Origin: Planctomycetota bacterium
GTDB taxonomy: Bacteria; Planctomycetota; Planctomycetia; Pirellulales; Lacipirellulaceae
Assembly: GCA_029259915.1 (NCBI GenBank)
Contig: JAJDED010000053.1
Location: 124,001-188,000 of the forward strand
Length of the DNA stretch: 64,000 bases
Reading direction: 5' to 3'
Positions within the stretch are counted from its first letter, which is position 1. The number at the start of each line of letters is the position of its first letter. The position numbers were made by a program, and so were the translations under genes. Below are positions 17,565-26,804 of this stretch, in pieces. The notes beneath the pieces are model-generated. The model worked only from the letters and a program-made list of their open reading frames with translations. It was not told the DNA's origin and made no database searches.

Positions 17565-17807
17565 CACAGTTTTCAGTATATCCAGGCCCCGCGATTCATT
17601 GGCGCCAGCTGCCACTTTGCAGGCGGAAACTTGGCACCGACAATCCGCAAAGGCAGTCTTGGCAATTTACGCAAGCTCTGCCGCTTGTAGTGAAAATCGT
17701 GGTTCTAACACCTCTAACACGCCGAATACGACTCCGAGACCCTAGAAATATGCACTCACGAACGCTGTCCCACCACGCAACAGCCTTTTTCACTCCGGCC
17801 AACTCCT

Positions 17808-20033
17808 ATGCACCCTGCTTCGCCCGTCCGCGTTCTGATTGTCGCCACGCTCTGCCTTGTTTTGGCCAGTGCGGGCGGCTGTCGTTGGGGCCGGCAGACA
17901 GAATTCAAGTCGTGTTCGAGCGATTGCTATCACGCCTTTGCCACACAAATCGAGTATCCGCAGGTACGTCAATGCTGTGCGGTCGATTCCGATTGGGCCA
18001 GCCTCGAGCCTATTACGCTAGCTAGCACCGAGGAACCAGAATACTGGGATATCCCACTCCAGGAAGTGGTGCAGATTTCATTGGCACAATCGAAAGTGTT
18101 GCGCGATCTGGGAGGAGCGGTGCTGCGATCGCCCTCGTCGGCAGAAACATTCTGGGACCCGGCCCTGGCAGAGACCGATCCACGTTTCGGCATCGCGGCG
18201 GCGCTCAGCGCATTCGACGCCCAATTTTCGACGAGTGTGTTCGGCGAAAAGAACGATAAAGCGCTGAACAACGAATTCTTCGGCGGCGGAACGCGCCTCC
18301 TGCGGCAAGATGCCCTGGTACTCCAATCGCAGTTGACCAAACGCGCCGTCACCGGCACCGAGTTTACTCTTCGTCAAAACATCGATTACGACGCAAACAA
18401 CGCGCCCAGCAACCAGTTTCCTAGTGCATGGAACGTGAACCTCGAATCGGAATTCCGGCAGCCTTTGCTCCAAGGCAACGGCATGTTGTTCAATCGGATT
18501 GCAGGTCCCAGCCGAGTGCCGGGAATTTATGGCGGTGTGTTGATCGCCCGAATCAACACCGACGTCGAACTTGCCGATTTTGAAATGGCGGTGCGCGATC
18601 TGATTAGCAACATCGAAAACGCCTACTGGGACCTCTACTTCGCCTATCGCGACCTCGACGCCAAAGTTGTCGCACGCGATGCTTCGCTCGACACCTGGCG
18701 GCGCATCCACGCACTGTATCAAGCCAAACGGCGTGGCGGCGAAGCCGAAAAAGAGGCCCAAGCCCGCGAACAGTTCTTTCGCTTCCAGGAAGAAGTGCAA
18801 AATGCCTTGAGCGGTCGACTGATCGACGGAACCCGCACGGGCAACGGCAGCGGCGGCGGCACATTTCGGCCTAACGGTGGCGTGCATGTTGCCGAACGGC
18901 GTCTGCGACTGCTGATGGGACTCCCGCCCAGCGACGGACGACTCATTCGCCCCGCCGACCAGCCGTTAACCGCACCCGTGCAATTCGATTGGTCCGAAAT
19001 CACTCAAGAATCCGTAATACGTCGCGCCGAACTGCGTCGGCAACGTTTCGAAACACGCCGGCGTGAACTCGAATGGATCGCCAGCAAAAATCACCTGCTG
19101 CCGCGGTTTGATGCGATTGGCCGATACCGGTGGCGTGGGTTTGGAAGTGACCTGCTCGACGACGACAGCAACAATCCGCCCTTCGACAACGCTTACGAAA
19201 ACCTTACCGGCGGCGATTTTCAGGAATGGCAAGTGGGACTCGAGTTGAGTGTCCCCCTCGGCTATCGCCGAGCATTCTCTGCCGCACGCAACGCCGAGCT
19301 GCAACTTTGCCGCACCCGCGCTGTGTTGCGCGAACAGGAACATCATGTGCTTCACGAGGTCGCTTCAGCAGTCGCCGATATGCACCGTGCCTTTGCCGTT
19401 TCGCAAACCACGTTCAATCGACTCGATGCGGCCCGCGAACAACTCGCAGCCGTCACCGCGGCCTTCGAAGCCGACAAAGCGCCGCTCGATTTGCTCCTAG
19501 ACGCCCAGCGGCGACTGGCCGATGCCGAGAGCCGTCATCACCGTTCGCTGGCTGAGTATGCGGTCGCCGTTAAGAATGTCCATTTCGCCAAAGGCACATT
19601 GCTTGACTACGACGGCGTTTACTTGAGCGAAGGCGGTTGGCCGGCGCTAGCCTATCAAGATGCCGCCGAACGCAAGCAACGACGCGGAAAGCGCCGCCCG
19701 CTCAACTACGCCTCGGCACAGGCCCCGCGGGTAAGCCACGGCCCGTATGAACAGCGGCTCGATAAAGTCCCGTCGCTGGAGTATTCAGATGCGCAACAAA
19801 AGGCTGACGAGCAAACGCAATCGGAAACCGAGGCGAAACCTCCACAAATTAGCGCTGAGCCGATCCCCAGCATCCAAACTGCTGAAAACCAATCTCTTGG
19901 ACACTCCGCCGCCGCAATGCAAGCCTTGGCCATCTCACTCGGCAGCAACAAAGCCGAGTCTCCGAAAGTAACGCCCGCAAGCCACGAAGAGCCAGCCACA
20001 CTGCAAAAATTGCCAGCAGTCGAGCCACGTTAA
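17808..20033 (+). CDS. TolC-family outer membrane efflux lipoprotein
   Basis: A 741-residue outer-membrane factor. Its signal peptide has the lipobox SAGGC (Cys25). Two long repeats of alternating coiled-coil and beta-strand segments follow, for example DLISNIENAYWDLYFAYRDL and LHEVASAVADMHRAFAVSQT, which is the duplicated TolC architecture. A charged, low-complexity C-terminal extension (~620-741) is typical of planctomycete homologues. The divergent position next to three adaptor proteins marks it as the exit duct of the same export system. Confidence 0.88.
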   Translation: MHPASPVRVLIVATLCLVLASAGGCRWGRQTEFKSCSSDCYHAFATQIEYPQVRQCCAVDSDWASLEPITLASTEEPEYWDIPLQEVVQISLAQSKVLRDLGGAVLRSPSSAETFWDPALAETDPRFGIAAALSAFDAQFSTSVFGEKNDKALNNEFFGGGTRLLRQDALVLQSQLTKRAVTGTEFTLRQNIDYDANNAPSNQFPSAWNVNLESEFRQPLLQGNGMLFNRIAGPSRVPGIYGGVLIARINTDVELADFEMAVRDLISNIENAYWDLYFAYRDLDAKVVARDASLDTWRRIHALYQAKRRGGEAEKEAQAREQFFRFQEEVQNALSGRLIDGTRTGNGSGGGTFRPNGGVHVAERRLRLLMGLPPSDGRLIRPADQPLTAPVQFDWSEITQESVIRRAELRRQRFETRRRELEWIASKNHLLPRFDAIGRYRWRGFGSDLLDDDSNNPPFDNAYENLTGGDFQEWQVGLELSVPLGYRRAFSAARNAELQLCRTRAVLREQEHHVLHEVASAVADMHRAFAVSQTTFNRLDAAREQLAAVTAAFEADKAPLDLLLDAQRRLADAESRHHRSLAEYAVAVKNVHFAKGTLLDYDGVYLSEGGWPALAYQDAAERKQRRGKRRPLNYASAQAPRVSHGPYEQRLDKVPSLEYSDAQQKADEQTQSETEAKPPQISAEPIPSIQTAENQSLGHSAAAMQALAISLGSNKAESPKVTPASHEEPATLQKLPAVEPR

Positions 20034-20081
20034 GACGTGTAGACAATCGCTACCTGGCTACAGTGATGACCTGAGGCATTA

Positions 20082-20293
20082 CGCCGAAGGCGTTGAACAC
20101 CGTAGCCCAAGGTCGACACGTAGCGGCGCACCCTGGGTTGGCGTGTCCATAGATCCGTTTACCCTGAAGGGATTACACATGAACATTCCCGGGGAAGCCG
20201 TGTTTAATCCCTTCAGGATAAGCGATTCGTGGTGTTTTTGGTACCTAGGGTGCGCTACGCGACCCTAGGCTATGTTGTAAAACACCTTCGGCG
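20082..20293. repeat. Long imperfect inverted repeat (planctomycete-type)
   Basis: A ~210-bp nested palindrome in the convergent spacer. The outer arms begin CGCCGAAGGCGTTGAACACC and end AACACCTTCGGCG. The middle arms carry GCGCACCCTGGG and CCTAGGGTGCGC. The inner arms are CCTGAAGGGATTA (20163-20175) and TAATCCCTTCAGG (20205-20217), an exact match. No coding capacity. The size and layered structure suggest a MITE- or REP-like dispersed element that may also serve as terminator for both flanking genes. Confidence 0.8.
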
Positions 20294-20326
20294 TTGAAGA
20301 CCCGAAGTTTTACTCTTATCCCCGGG

Positions 20327-22411
20327 TCAATCGGCCACCGGCGATTCAACGGTCGACGCAATCAATTGCTCCGACAAGTATTCAGAAAGCGATTCTGCCG
20401 TAGGGCAACTCCAAATACCCATCGGCGGCAATTGCAACTCCAGGATTTGATCCAGTTCCTGGCTTATCTCGACCGCAGTGAGCGAATCGATGCCGAGCTC
20501 CGCGAAGGGGGTTGTCGGCTCCATCGTTTCCGCCATCAAATTGGCCCGTTGCGTCAGCCAGGCAATGAGCCAAGGTTGAATTTCAACAGACAACGTATCC
20601 GGTCGAGCATCTGCTAACTTGTCCAAGAATGGCGGACGTGCTCGGAGAAATTTCTTCGCGTCCTCGGAGTCGGAGCCTTCCCCAAGTGAATTGGTCCACT
20701 GGGCAACCACTGGCAATTCCTGCGATTCATAGAGCTCTCGACAACGCAACCGCTGGACTTTTCCGCTGGAGGTGATTGGCAAGCTCACTGGGCGGATCAA
20801 AAGAATCGCATGCGGATCGATTTCATGCTCGTCGACAATCGCCGCGCGAATGGCCCGAAGCACTTCGTCTGGATCGGCGCGACGATGCTCTCGGCGAATC
20901 TGATGTACGACCACCAGCCGCTCTTGATCGCCCAGTTCTACGGAAAATGCCGCGCCCATATCTACCGCCGCATGCGATTCTTCAGCCGTGCGCTCGATAT
21001 CATGAGGGTAATAGTTGCGGCCACGGATGATGATCACATCTTTTAGTCGCCCGGTAACATACAACTGACCCTCGTGCAAAAATCCCAGATCTCCAGTCCG
21101 AAAAAAGTGCCCTGACTCGCTTGAGCTTTCGTCACCATTCGACAGACAGGCACCGAAGAGCTCTTGGTTGATCTGGTCTTGGTTCCAGTATCCACGGGCA
21201 ACAGAACCGCCGCGGATCCAGATCTCGCCAATCTGCCCATCATCACAAGCCACACGAGACTGCGGATCAACGATCTCGACGCAAATGCCTTTTCGGGGCG
21301 AACCACAACTGACCAACGGCAGGGCCTGTGCGTCTGCTTGGTCGACACGCACCGCTTGGTGATGGGCAAGCCGATTGCGATCGACGTGCAACACGCGCGG
21401 TTCGCCCGCACCGTCGCCACCGGTGACCAGCAGCGTGACTTCCGCCAATCCATAGCAAGGATAAAAGGCGTCGGCACGAAATCCTGACTCGGCAAAGGCC
21501 TCGGCAAACTGAGTGAGTGTTCGCGGATTGATCGGTTCTGCACCACAAAACGCTAGATTCCAATCGCACAGATCAAACTCGGCACGCTCGGCCGGAGTGG
21601 TTTTCTCCGCCACCATTTTATAACCAAAATTTGGCGCGCCACTGATGTCCGCGCGTCGTTCTGAAATCAACTCAAGCCAGCGCTTCGGGTGCCGCAAAAA
21701 TGTCGTGGGTGCCAACAAGGTGCTTGTCCCCGCGACGTAAATCGGAGTCAAGATGCTGCCGATGAGTCCCATGTCGTGATAAGCAGGCAACCAAAACACA
21801 CCCAACGGAAACCTTCCCGATTGTTCTTCCGGAAGAATTTGAAACCCGGTGCGAATCGCTTCCAGATTGCTGAGCAGATTTCCATGGGTAACCATCACCC
21901 CCCGCGGTTCGGAAGTCGATCCGGACGTGTACTGCAAAAATGCCAAGTCGTCGCTGCCGCGCTCGACGGGACAATAATCGGCCGCATCGGCAGTCAACTC
22001 GTCCGTGGCCGTCCAAGTGAGAGATGCCACGGCGGCAGATTGTTGTTCCAGGCTCAAACCTTCAAGCACCGAACTATGCGTCAGCGCCAGACGCGGCTGG
22101 CAGTCGGCCACAATCGCATCGAGCCTTGGCAAAGGACGCCGTGGCTTCGGATAGGTGGCCGGCACGGGAAGTACTCCGGCATAAATACAGCCGAAATAGG
22201 CCGCGATAAATTCTAGCCCCGCCGGAAAAACCAGCAGCGCCCGATCGTCGACCTCCGCTTGCTGCTCGAGCCACGCAGCAACCGTCCGAGCACGTTGGTC
22301 GAGCTCGCTATAAGTCCACTGCTCGGTCTGAAGATTCTCTCCCTCAAAGACAAACGCCACTCGGTCAGGGACCTGTCGAGCGCGCTCGCTTAACACATCG
22401 GTTAAGGTCAT
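20327..22411 (-). CDS. Fatty acyl-AMP ligase with C-terminal acyl carrier domain
   Basis: A 694-residue adenylation enzyme. Motifs include LAFLQYTSGSTSEPRGVMVT (AMP-binding P-loop), AYHDMGLIGSIL, YGLAEVTLLV and FFRTGDLGFLHEGQLYVTGR. The FAAL-like insertion and the AYHDMGL signature separate it from acyl-CoA ligases. The tail holds a phosphopantetheine attachment site in ELGIDSLTAVE (Ser near 645). It should activate a fatty acid as acyl-AMP and load it on its own carrier domain. MTLTDVLSERA was chosen as start because GAGG precedes it and the length fits the family. No polyketide synthase is adjacent. Confidence 0.9.
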   Translation of the reverse strand: MTLTDVLSERARQVPDRVAFVFEGENLQTEQWTYSELDQRARTVAAWLEQQAEVDDRALLVFPAGLEFIAAYFGCIYAGVLPVPATYPKPRRPLPRLDAIVADCQPRLALTHSSVLEGLSLEQQSAAVASLTWTATDELTADAADYCPVERGSDDLAFLQYTSGSTSEPRGVMVTHGNLLSNLEAIRTGFQILPEEQSGRFPLGVFWLPAYHDMGLIGSILTPIYVAGTSTLLAPTTFLRHPKRWLELISERRADISGAPNFGYKMVAEKTTPAERAEFDLCDWNLAFCGAEPINPRTLTQFAEAFAESGFRADAFYPCYGLAEVTLLVTGGDGAGEPRVLHVDRNRLAHHQAVRVDQADAQALPLVSCGSPRKGICVEIVDPQSRVACDDGQIGEIWIRGGSVARGYWNQDQINQELFGACLSNGDESSSESGHFFRTGDLGFLHEGQLYVTGRLKDVIIIRGRNYYPHDIERTAEESHAAVDMGAAFSVELGDQERLVVVHQIRREHRRADPDEVLRAIRAAIVDEHEIDPHAILLIRPVSLPITSSGKVQRLRCRELYESQELPVVAQWTNSLGEGSDSEDAKKFLRARPPFLDKLADARPDTLSVEIQPWLIAWLTQRANLMAETMEPTTPFAELGIDSLTAVEISQELDQILELQLPPMGIWSCPTAESLSEYLSEQLIASTVESPVAD

Positions 22412-22854
22412 CAGACCTCGACCGTTATCTGAGAAAATGCCAGGCATAGCGCAATAGACACGAGGAGAAAAATTGCCCAAGGACCCCAACGTCGAAGGGT
22501 AAACCGTTGCCGCTCGCTTGTTCAAAGGAAAACTTTGCTGCCGAGCGAGATGACGAAATACACGTTCCGACGGATCTCGGCGATCTTGACCCTGTGTCGA
22601 CAAATAGTTCGAGTGAAAACGCAGGCAAAGCGGTTAGCATAGCCTAGCGTCTCACACCCGGGTGACGCAACTCGTTGGAGACGCCACCTTGCAGAATTCC
22701 GCAGATTCTCGCCCTCTAACACCGCTATCTCGACACTCAGGGCGTACATTCTACCCTTCCGCTATTTTCACGCATTTGGTAAATGACAGCCACCAAAAGA
22801 TGGATCATTCGCCATATTGCCCGAGAAGGCGCGATGCGAGGGAGAAGAAAAGAA

Positions 22855-23697
22855 ATGGAATGTATTTGTCCGATTCTTGAACGGCCCACGATAGTCGACC
22901 AAACAGACTTTTGCAGCGATCCGTGGTCCGTTGTGCGATGCAGCGAAACCGGGTTTGTCTTTCTCAGCAACCCGCCCGACTATTCCCAGCTGGAAACCGA
23001 GTTTGCCTGGGAAAAATCGGCTGCCACGGAAAGAAACCGACGCCAACAAGCGCAGCCCTGGATTTCGCGATTGTCCACGCTTGCCAAACGGGCGAAAGCA
23101 CTTATCGCTCCCAAGCGAAACAAGATCGCTGCGCTAACACTCGCGGCAACACAAAACAAAAACCCCGCCGAACCGATTCAGCTTCTTGACGTCGGCTGCG
23201 GGGCGGGTGATCTGATGGTGGAACTCCATCGCCGATTTTCCCAAGCTGGTCGGAAGATCGCACTCTTTGGTATCGAAGTTTCCAAGCAGCTCGCTTTGCA
23301 TTCCGAGGAAAAAGTTTCCCCGCTGGGCGGAAAAGTTGTTTCTGCCAGCGCGGTCGAAGGAACTGCCGACCTGGAAACCTCCAGCATTGACGTGGCAGTC
23401 ATGTCTTCGTTTTTAGAACACGAAAGCCGACCGCTCAATCTGCTTAAACGCCTGCACCCCATCCTGCGCGCAAACGGTGCCGTGGTTTTGAAGGTCCCAA
23501 ATTTCTCCTGCTGGAATCGCATCTTCCGCGGACGCAAATGGTGCGGCTTCCGCTACCCAGACCACGTCAACTACTTCACGCCGCAAACGCTGCAAAGGCT
23601 CGCCGAAGAAGCCGGCTACACCGTCGCTCGACAGAACCTAAAAGACAAATTCCCCTTGAGCGACAACATGTACGCCGTGCTCAAGAAATGTGCTTAG
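22855..23697 (+). CDS. Class I SAM-dependent methyltransferase
   Basis: A 280-residue methyltransferase. A short cysteine-containing N-terminal region (MECICPIL, DFCSDPWSVVRC) precedes the Rossmann domain. Motif I is LLDVGCGAGDLMVELH; LEHESRPLNLLKRLHPILR and GAVVLKVPNF follow as later motifs. The layout is typical of methyltransferases acting on sugars, lipids or quinones in envelope biosynthesis. The ATG at 22855 follows GAGGGAGAAG at suitable spacing. It is divergent from the acyl-AMP ligase, which may or may not be meaningful. Confidence 0.82.
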   Translation: MECICPILERPTIVDQTDFCSDPWSVVRCSETGFVFLSNPPDYSQLETEFAWEKSAATERNRRQQAQPWISRLSTLAKRAKALIAPKRNKIAALTLAATQNKNPAEPIQLLDVGCGAGDLMVELHRRFSQAGRKIALFGIEVSKQLALHSEEKVSPLGGKVVSASAVEGTADLETSSIDVAVMSSFLEHESRPLNLLKRLHPILRANGAVVLKVPNFSCWNRIFRGRKWCGFRYPDHVNYFTPQTLQRLAEEAGYTVARQNLKDKFPLSDNMYAVLKKCA

Positions 23698-23704
23698 CTA
23701 ATTG

Positions 23705-23756
23705 AACCACGACGACACAACGAGCACTACGTCGTGACCGTTGTGCCGTTGTGGTT
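23705..23756. repeat. Inverted-repeat element C (AACCAC type)
   Basis: Arms AACCACGACGACACAACGA (23705-23723) and CCGTTGTGCCGTTGTGGTT (23738-23756) are inverted copies with three mismatches, separated by 14 bp. The tip AACCAC and the short-period internal structure match the other elements. It sits in the 77-bp gap between two convergent genes, where it probably also terminates transcription. Confidence 0.75.
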
Positions 23757-23774
23757 AAACATATCGATGTGGCA

Positions 23775-24284
23775 TTAGGACGCCGCTTCGTCGCCCGAGG
23801 GGCCATACATTCCGGGTACCGGGATGTCGTTGAGACGCAGGTAAACGCATAGAATCGCGCGATGGTGGATCGCGTGATTAAGCACAAAGCTGCGGATCAC
23901 TGCCGCACGCGGCATCGTAACAATCGGCTTTCCCCCTTCGAGCAACGACCACATGACGCCCATTTCTTCGTCCCTCGCAGCCGCCAGGGCTTTGCGCGCT
24001 GTTGCGACGTTGCGATCAAACAGATCGAGAATCTCTTGCCGAGTCGTGAGCTTCGGCGACTCGTACCGAGGGCCACCCTCGGGGGCCATATCGAACGACG
24101 TCTCGGCGATTGTACCTTCAACCCAATCAGGAATCTCCGCCAAATGATTGGCATTCCAACCAATCGTGTTCGACTCGGGGTGCGCACGCCAATCGAATTT
24201 GTCTTCAGGAATGCACTCTAACACTTTACGCGTATTCGCCATTTCCTGATCAAACTCTGGCAAGATATTTTCTGCGTAAGTCAT
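23775..24284 (-). CDS. DinB-family protein
   Basis: A 169-residue four-helix-bundle protein of the DinB/YfiT type. The metal-binding histidines are visible in NANHLAEIP and in LNHAIHHRAILCVYLR near the C-terminus. The first helix is TYAENILPEFDQEMANTRKV. Members are thiol-dependent transferases or detoxification enzymes; the substrate is unknown here. GGAGAAAA precedes the ATG. It is last in a three-gene minus-strand group with GNAT and DUF2569 genes, separated by 12 bp from the GNAT gene. Confidence 0.82.
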   Translation of the reverse strand: MTYAENILPEFDQEMANTRKVLECIPEDKFDWRAHPESNTIGWNANHLAEIPDWVEGTIAETSFDMAPEGGPRYESPKLTTRQEILDLFDRNVATARKALAAARDEEMGVMWSLLEGGKPIVTMPRAAVIRSFVLNHAIHHRAILCVYLRLNDIPVPGMYGPSGDEAAS

Positions 24285-24296
24285 AACTATTTTCTC

Positions 24297-24779
24297 CTAC
24301 GATATTGGATCACTTTCAACAATTCGTTCCATGAAGATTTCAGCATATGGATCGTCGTTGTAACGGTCAATTTCGTAAAAGCCGAACTTCTTGAAAAGGT
24401 GAAGGGCAGCTTGTGATAATGAGCTAGTGTCTAGACGAATTCTCTTGCAACCGGATGTTGCCGCATGAGAAATTGCGCTCCCAAGCAATCGAGCTCCGCA
24501 CCCATGGCCTTGATGGGACTTTGAAACAAAAAACCTTTTCAGTTCCAGTGATTCGCGGCCTAGCTTTCGCAATGCGATACAACCGATAACATCACCAGAT
24601 TCTTCAATAAGAAGCCAGAAACCTCCCCCATCGCATTGATACATCTGCTCTATTTTTGTGAGATCAGAATCTTTATCGCCGAGATCGAACTTAAATCCTA
24701 TTTCCTCAAATGCCATACGAAGAAATTCCTGTGTCTTCGATGTAAAGGCGATATTAAATTCAACGATTTGGCTGTCCAT
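24297..24779 (-). CDS. GNAT-family N-acetyltransferase
   Basis: A 160-residue acetyltransferase. The acetyl-CoA-binding motif A is KRFFVSKSHQGHGCGARLLG (Q/RxxGxG/A form). Motif B follows in CKRIRLDTSSLSQAALHLFK, and KFGFYEIDRYNDDPYAEIFME forms the last strand. The acceptor substrate cannot be inferred. It is in a minus-strand run with the DinB and DUF2569 genes. Confidence 0.88.
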   Translation of the reverse strand: MDSQIVEFNIAFTSKTQEFLRMAFEEIGFKFDLGDKDSDLTKIEQMYQCDGGGFWLLIEESGDVIGCIALRKLGRESLELKRFFVSKSHQGHGCGARLLGSAISHAATSGCKRIRLDTSSLSQAALHLFKKFGFYEIDRYNDDPYAEIFMERIVESDPIS

Positions 24780-24833
24780 GACCTGTCAATTCAACTCGTT
24801 TCCACATGTCACATGCAATCCGAAAATTTCACG

Positions 24834-25367
24834 CTAACGTATGTTCATGCCCTCATCAGCAGCTTCAACTGCTTGCTCTTCTTCAACACGCCCTTTTGTA
24901 AAGGTATTGCGAACCCGCACAGATTTCATGAAGTAAGGGACCCAAATCGCGGCCGCGATTACAGATCGGCCCAATTGTCTTTGTGATTCTGGATCGGGTT
25001 GAGCTGCAACAGCAGGAATCAAGTCGGCTGCAAAGAAGTCGACTGTTACGAATATTAGACTCGCCAAATAGTAAACAATCATCCATTTCGGCAGCGAGTA
25101 GTGCATCTGAAAAAACAGAAACAGGAGAATCACTGCGAAAACCAAGAAAGCCGTGTTGCCAAAAATCTCGAAGATCAACAACGGTGCCCAAAGTTGATGA
25201 TAGGCGTCAGTTCCAGGAGTCGTTAAGGCCTCCCATGCCCCATTGGAGAAGAGTGGGGCATAGGTATTAAGCAATGCCCACCCAAAAACTATGGGCGCTG
25301 CTAACAATCCCAACCCGGGAAGGATCAACCATCCCCCGATTCCACTCGGTTCTGCTTTTGTATTCAT
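24834..25367 (-). CDS. DUF2569 membrane protein
   Basis: A 177-residue integral membrane protein. It opens with the family motif GIGGWLILPGLGLL. Four hydrophobic helices follow (near 12-35, 65-90, 95-120 and 140-160, judged by eye). The tail is acidic (RVEEEQAVEAADEG). Function is unknown. GGGAGGAATT precedes the ATG at 25367; an upstream in-frame TTG gives only two more residues. Confidence 0.8.
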   Translation of the reverse strand: MNTKAEPSGIGGWLILPGLGLLAAPIVFGWALLNTYAPLFSNGAWEALTTPGTDAYHQLWAPLLIFEIFGNTAFLVFAVILLFLFFQMHYSLPKWMIVYYLASLIFVTVDFFAADLIPAVAAQPDPESQRQLGRSVIAAAIWVPYFMKSVRVRNTFTKGRVEEEQAVEAADEGMNIR

Positions 25368-25394
25368 AATCAAATTCCTCCCAGCTCGTTTGCG

Positions 25395-26501
25395 TTACGG
25401 TTTGTGATTAGAAAGCACCGAAGGCAACCACGTGCAGAGATAGTAGGCTCGTGGTGCAGTAAGATCTAAAAACGTGCGCAAGTCGGCGCCCAATATGCTT
25501 GGCTGTCGGGTCTCGGCATTCAGCAGTGTGGCAATCGAGGCGGGCGGTTCTTCGTAGCGGACGCACCGCAGATCGTCGGGATCGTACCCCGCCAGTTCTG
25601 CCGCACGCTCAATGGCGGCTTCGATAAAGTCGATCCGGTCGACCAGACCATGTTCCTTAGCCTGTATCGCGGTAAAAATTTGCCCGGTGGCAACTTGCTC
25701 AAGCGTTTTCTCATCGTCCGCCAACTTGGGCCTGCCGGCACGGACGATATTTTTGAACCGCGAAAAACTCAAATCGACCAATTCCTGGAGCAATTTGCGC
25801 TCTTCGGCCCGTTCTTTGGCATCAAGCTGCCGGGTGGGGCTGCCCATCAGTTTGTACTTGTGACTGGCGACCGAATCGTCTTTCACGTCGTAGCTGGCCA
25901 AGAGCCCGGAAAAATCGTAATGGGGAATCACCACGCCAATCGAGCCGGTCCAGGTTGTCGGCTCGGCAAAGATGGCATCCTCCTGATTGTCGACAGCCAT
26001 GGCAATGTAGTAGCCGCCACTGGCACAAATGCTGCCCATGCTCACCACCAGGGGCAATTCACGATCGTCGCATAACTCGCGAAGATGGTGGTACAGATAA
26101 TCGCTACCGGTGACTGTTCCGCCGGGAGAGTCGATGCGCAGCACGACTGCTACCACGTCGTCGTCTTTCCGCACGTAATCGATCTGTTTTTTGACGAAAC
26201 TGTTGCCCTCAAGGATCGTGCCGGCCACTTTGATCACGGCGATTTTCTTCAGGGCCTCTTCGCTTAGCGAGTGGTATTTCTCCTGCGGACCGCCAGGGGG
26301 GCTGAAATAGCCCTGATAACGTGATGCGAGTCCCACCAGACTCATCACAGACACTATCAGCAGCACGAGCAACAACTTGCCATAGCGGCCCAAAGCGGTC
26401 GCTTGTTGCTGAACAATAATTTGTGGGGCAGGCGGGGGAGGCGAGCTCGCGGAGGGCGCGGGGCGTTCTGAGGGATTTTGGGAGGGGGGGACGCTCGACA
26501 T
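25395..26501 (-). CDS. sppA: Signal peptide peptidase SppA, short (36 kDa) type
   Basis: A 368-residue S49 protease. A Pro-rich cytoplasmic N-terminus precedes one membrane helix (LLLVLLIVSVMSLVGLASRY). The serine-nucleophile motif is SMGSICASGGYYIAMAVD and the general-base lysine lies in HKYKLMGSPTRQ. Also present are RIDSPGGTVTGSD and ATGQIFTAIQAKEHGLVD. It cuts residual signal peptides in the membrane, in a system rich in exported proteins. ATG at 26501. Confidence 0.9.
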   Translation of the reverse strand: MSSVPPSQNPSERPAPSASSPPPPAPQIIVQQQATALGRYGKLLLVLLIVSVMSLVGLASRYQGYFSPPGGPQEKYHSLSEEALKKIAVIKVAGTILEGNSFVKKQIDYVRKDDDVVAVVLRIDSPGGTVTGSDYLYHHLRELCDDRELPLVVSMGSICASGGYYIAMAVDNQEDAIFAEPTTWTGSIGVVIPHYDFSGLLASYDVKDDSVASHKYKLMGSPTRQLDAKERAEERKLLQELVDLSFSRFKNIVRAGRPKLADDEKTLEQVATGQIFTAIQAKEHGLVDRIDFIEAAIERAAELAGYDPDDLRCVRYEEPPASIATLLNAETRQPSILGADLRTFLDLTAPRAYYLCTWLPSVLSNHKP

Positions 26502-26804
26502 CGCAATGGGCTCCGGGGAGGGGATTTATGTTGTGAAAGAATCTTGGTACTCGCTTGCTAGCGGTCCCAAGGCAATTCTTTCTAGGAATTTACAGGGGGG
26601 AACGTTCTCACCCCCGCCATTCTACCGGGCAAGGCTTTCAGGACAACGACAACGACCAGCAGAAGCGTTTCGCGCATGGTGTTGCCACTTGGCCGCTATG
26701 GTAGCTAAAGTACGCGTATTCCCATCCCAGTGGCCGTCGCCGGCTATTGGTTAATTTATGCAAATCCCCCCATCCATCGGCCTGGCCGATGAAGGAGAGA
26801 CAAG
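26502..26804. other. Divergent spacer upstream of sppA and an isomerase gene
   Basis: 303 bp with no supportable gene. A 17-bp perfect palindrome, CATCGGCCTGGCCGATG (26775-26791), abuts the ribosome-binding site AAGGAGAG of the gene at 26805, so it may be an operator or translational control site. Confidence 0.45.
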
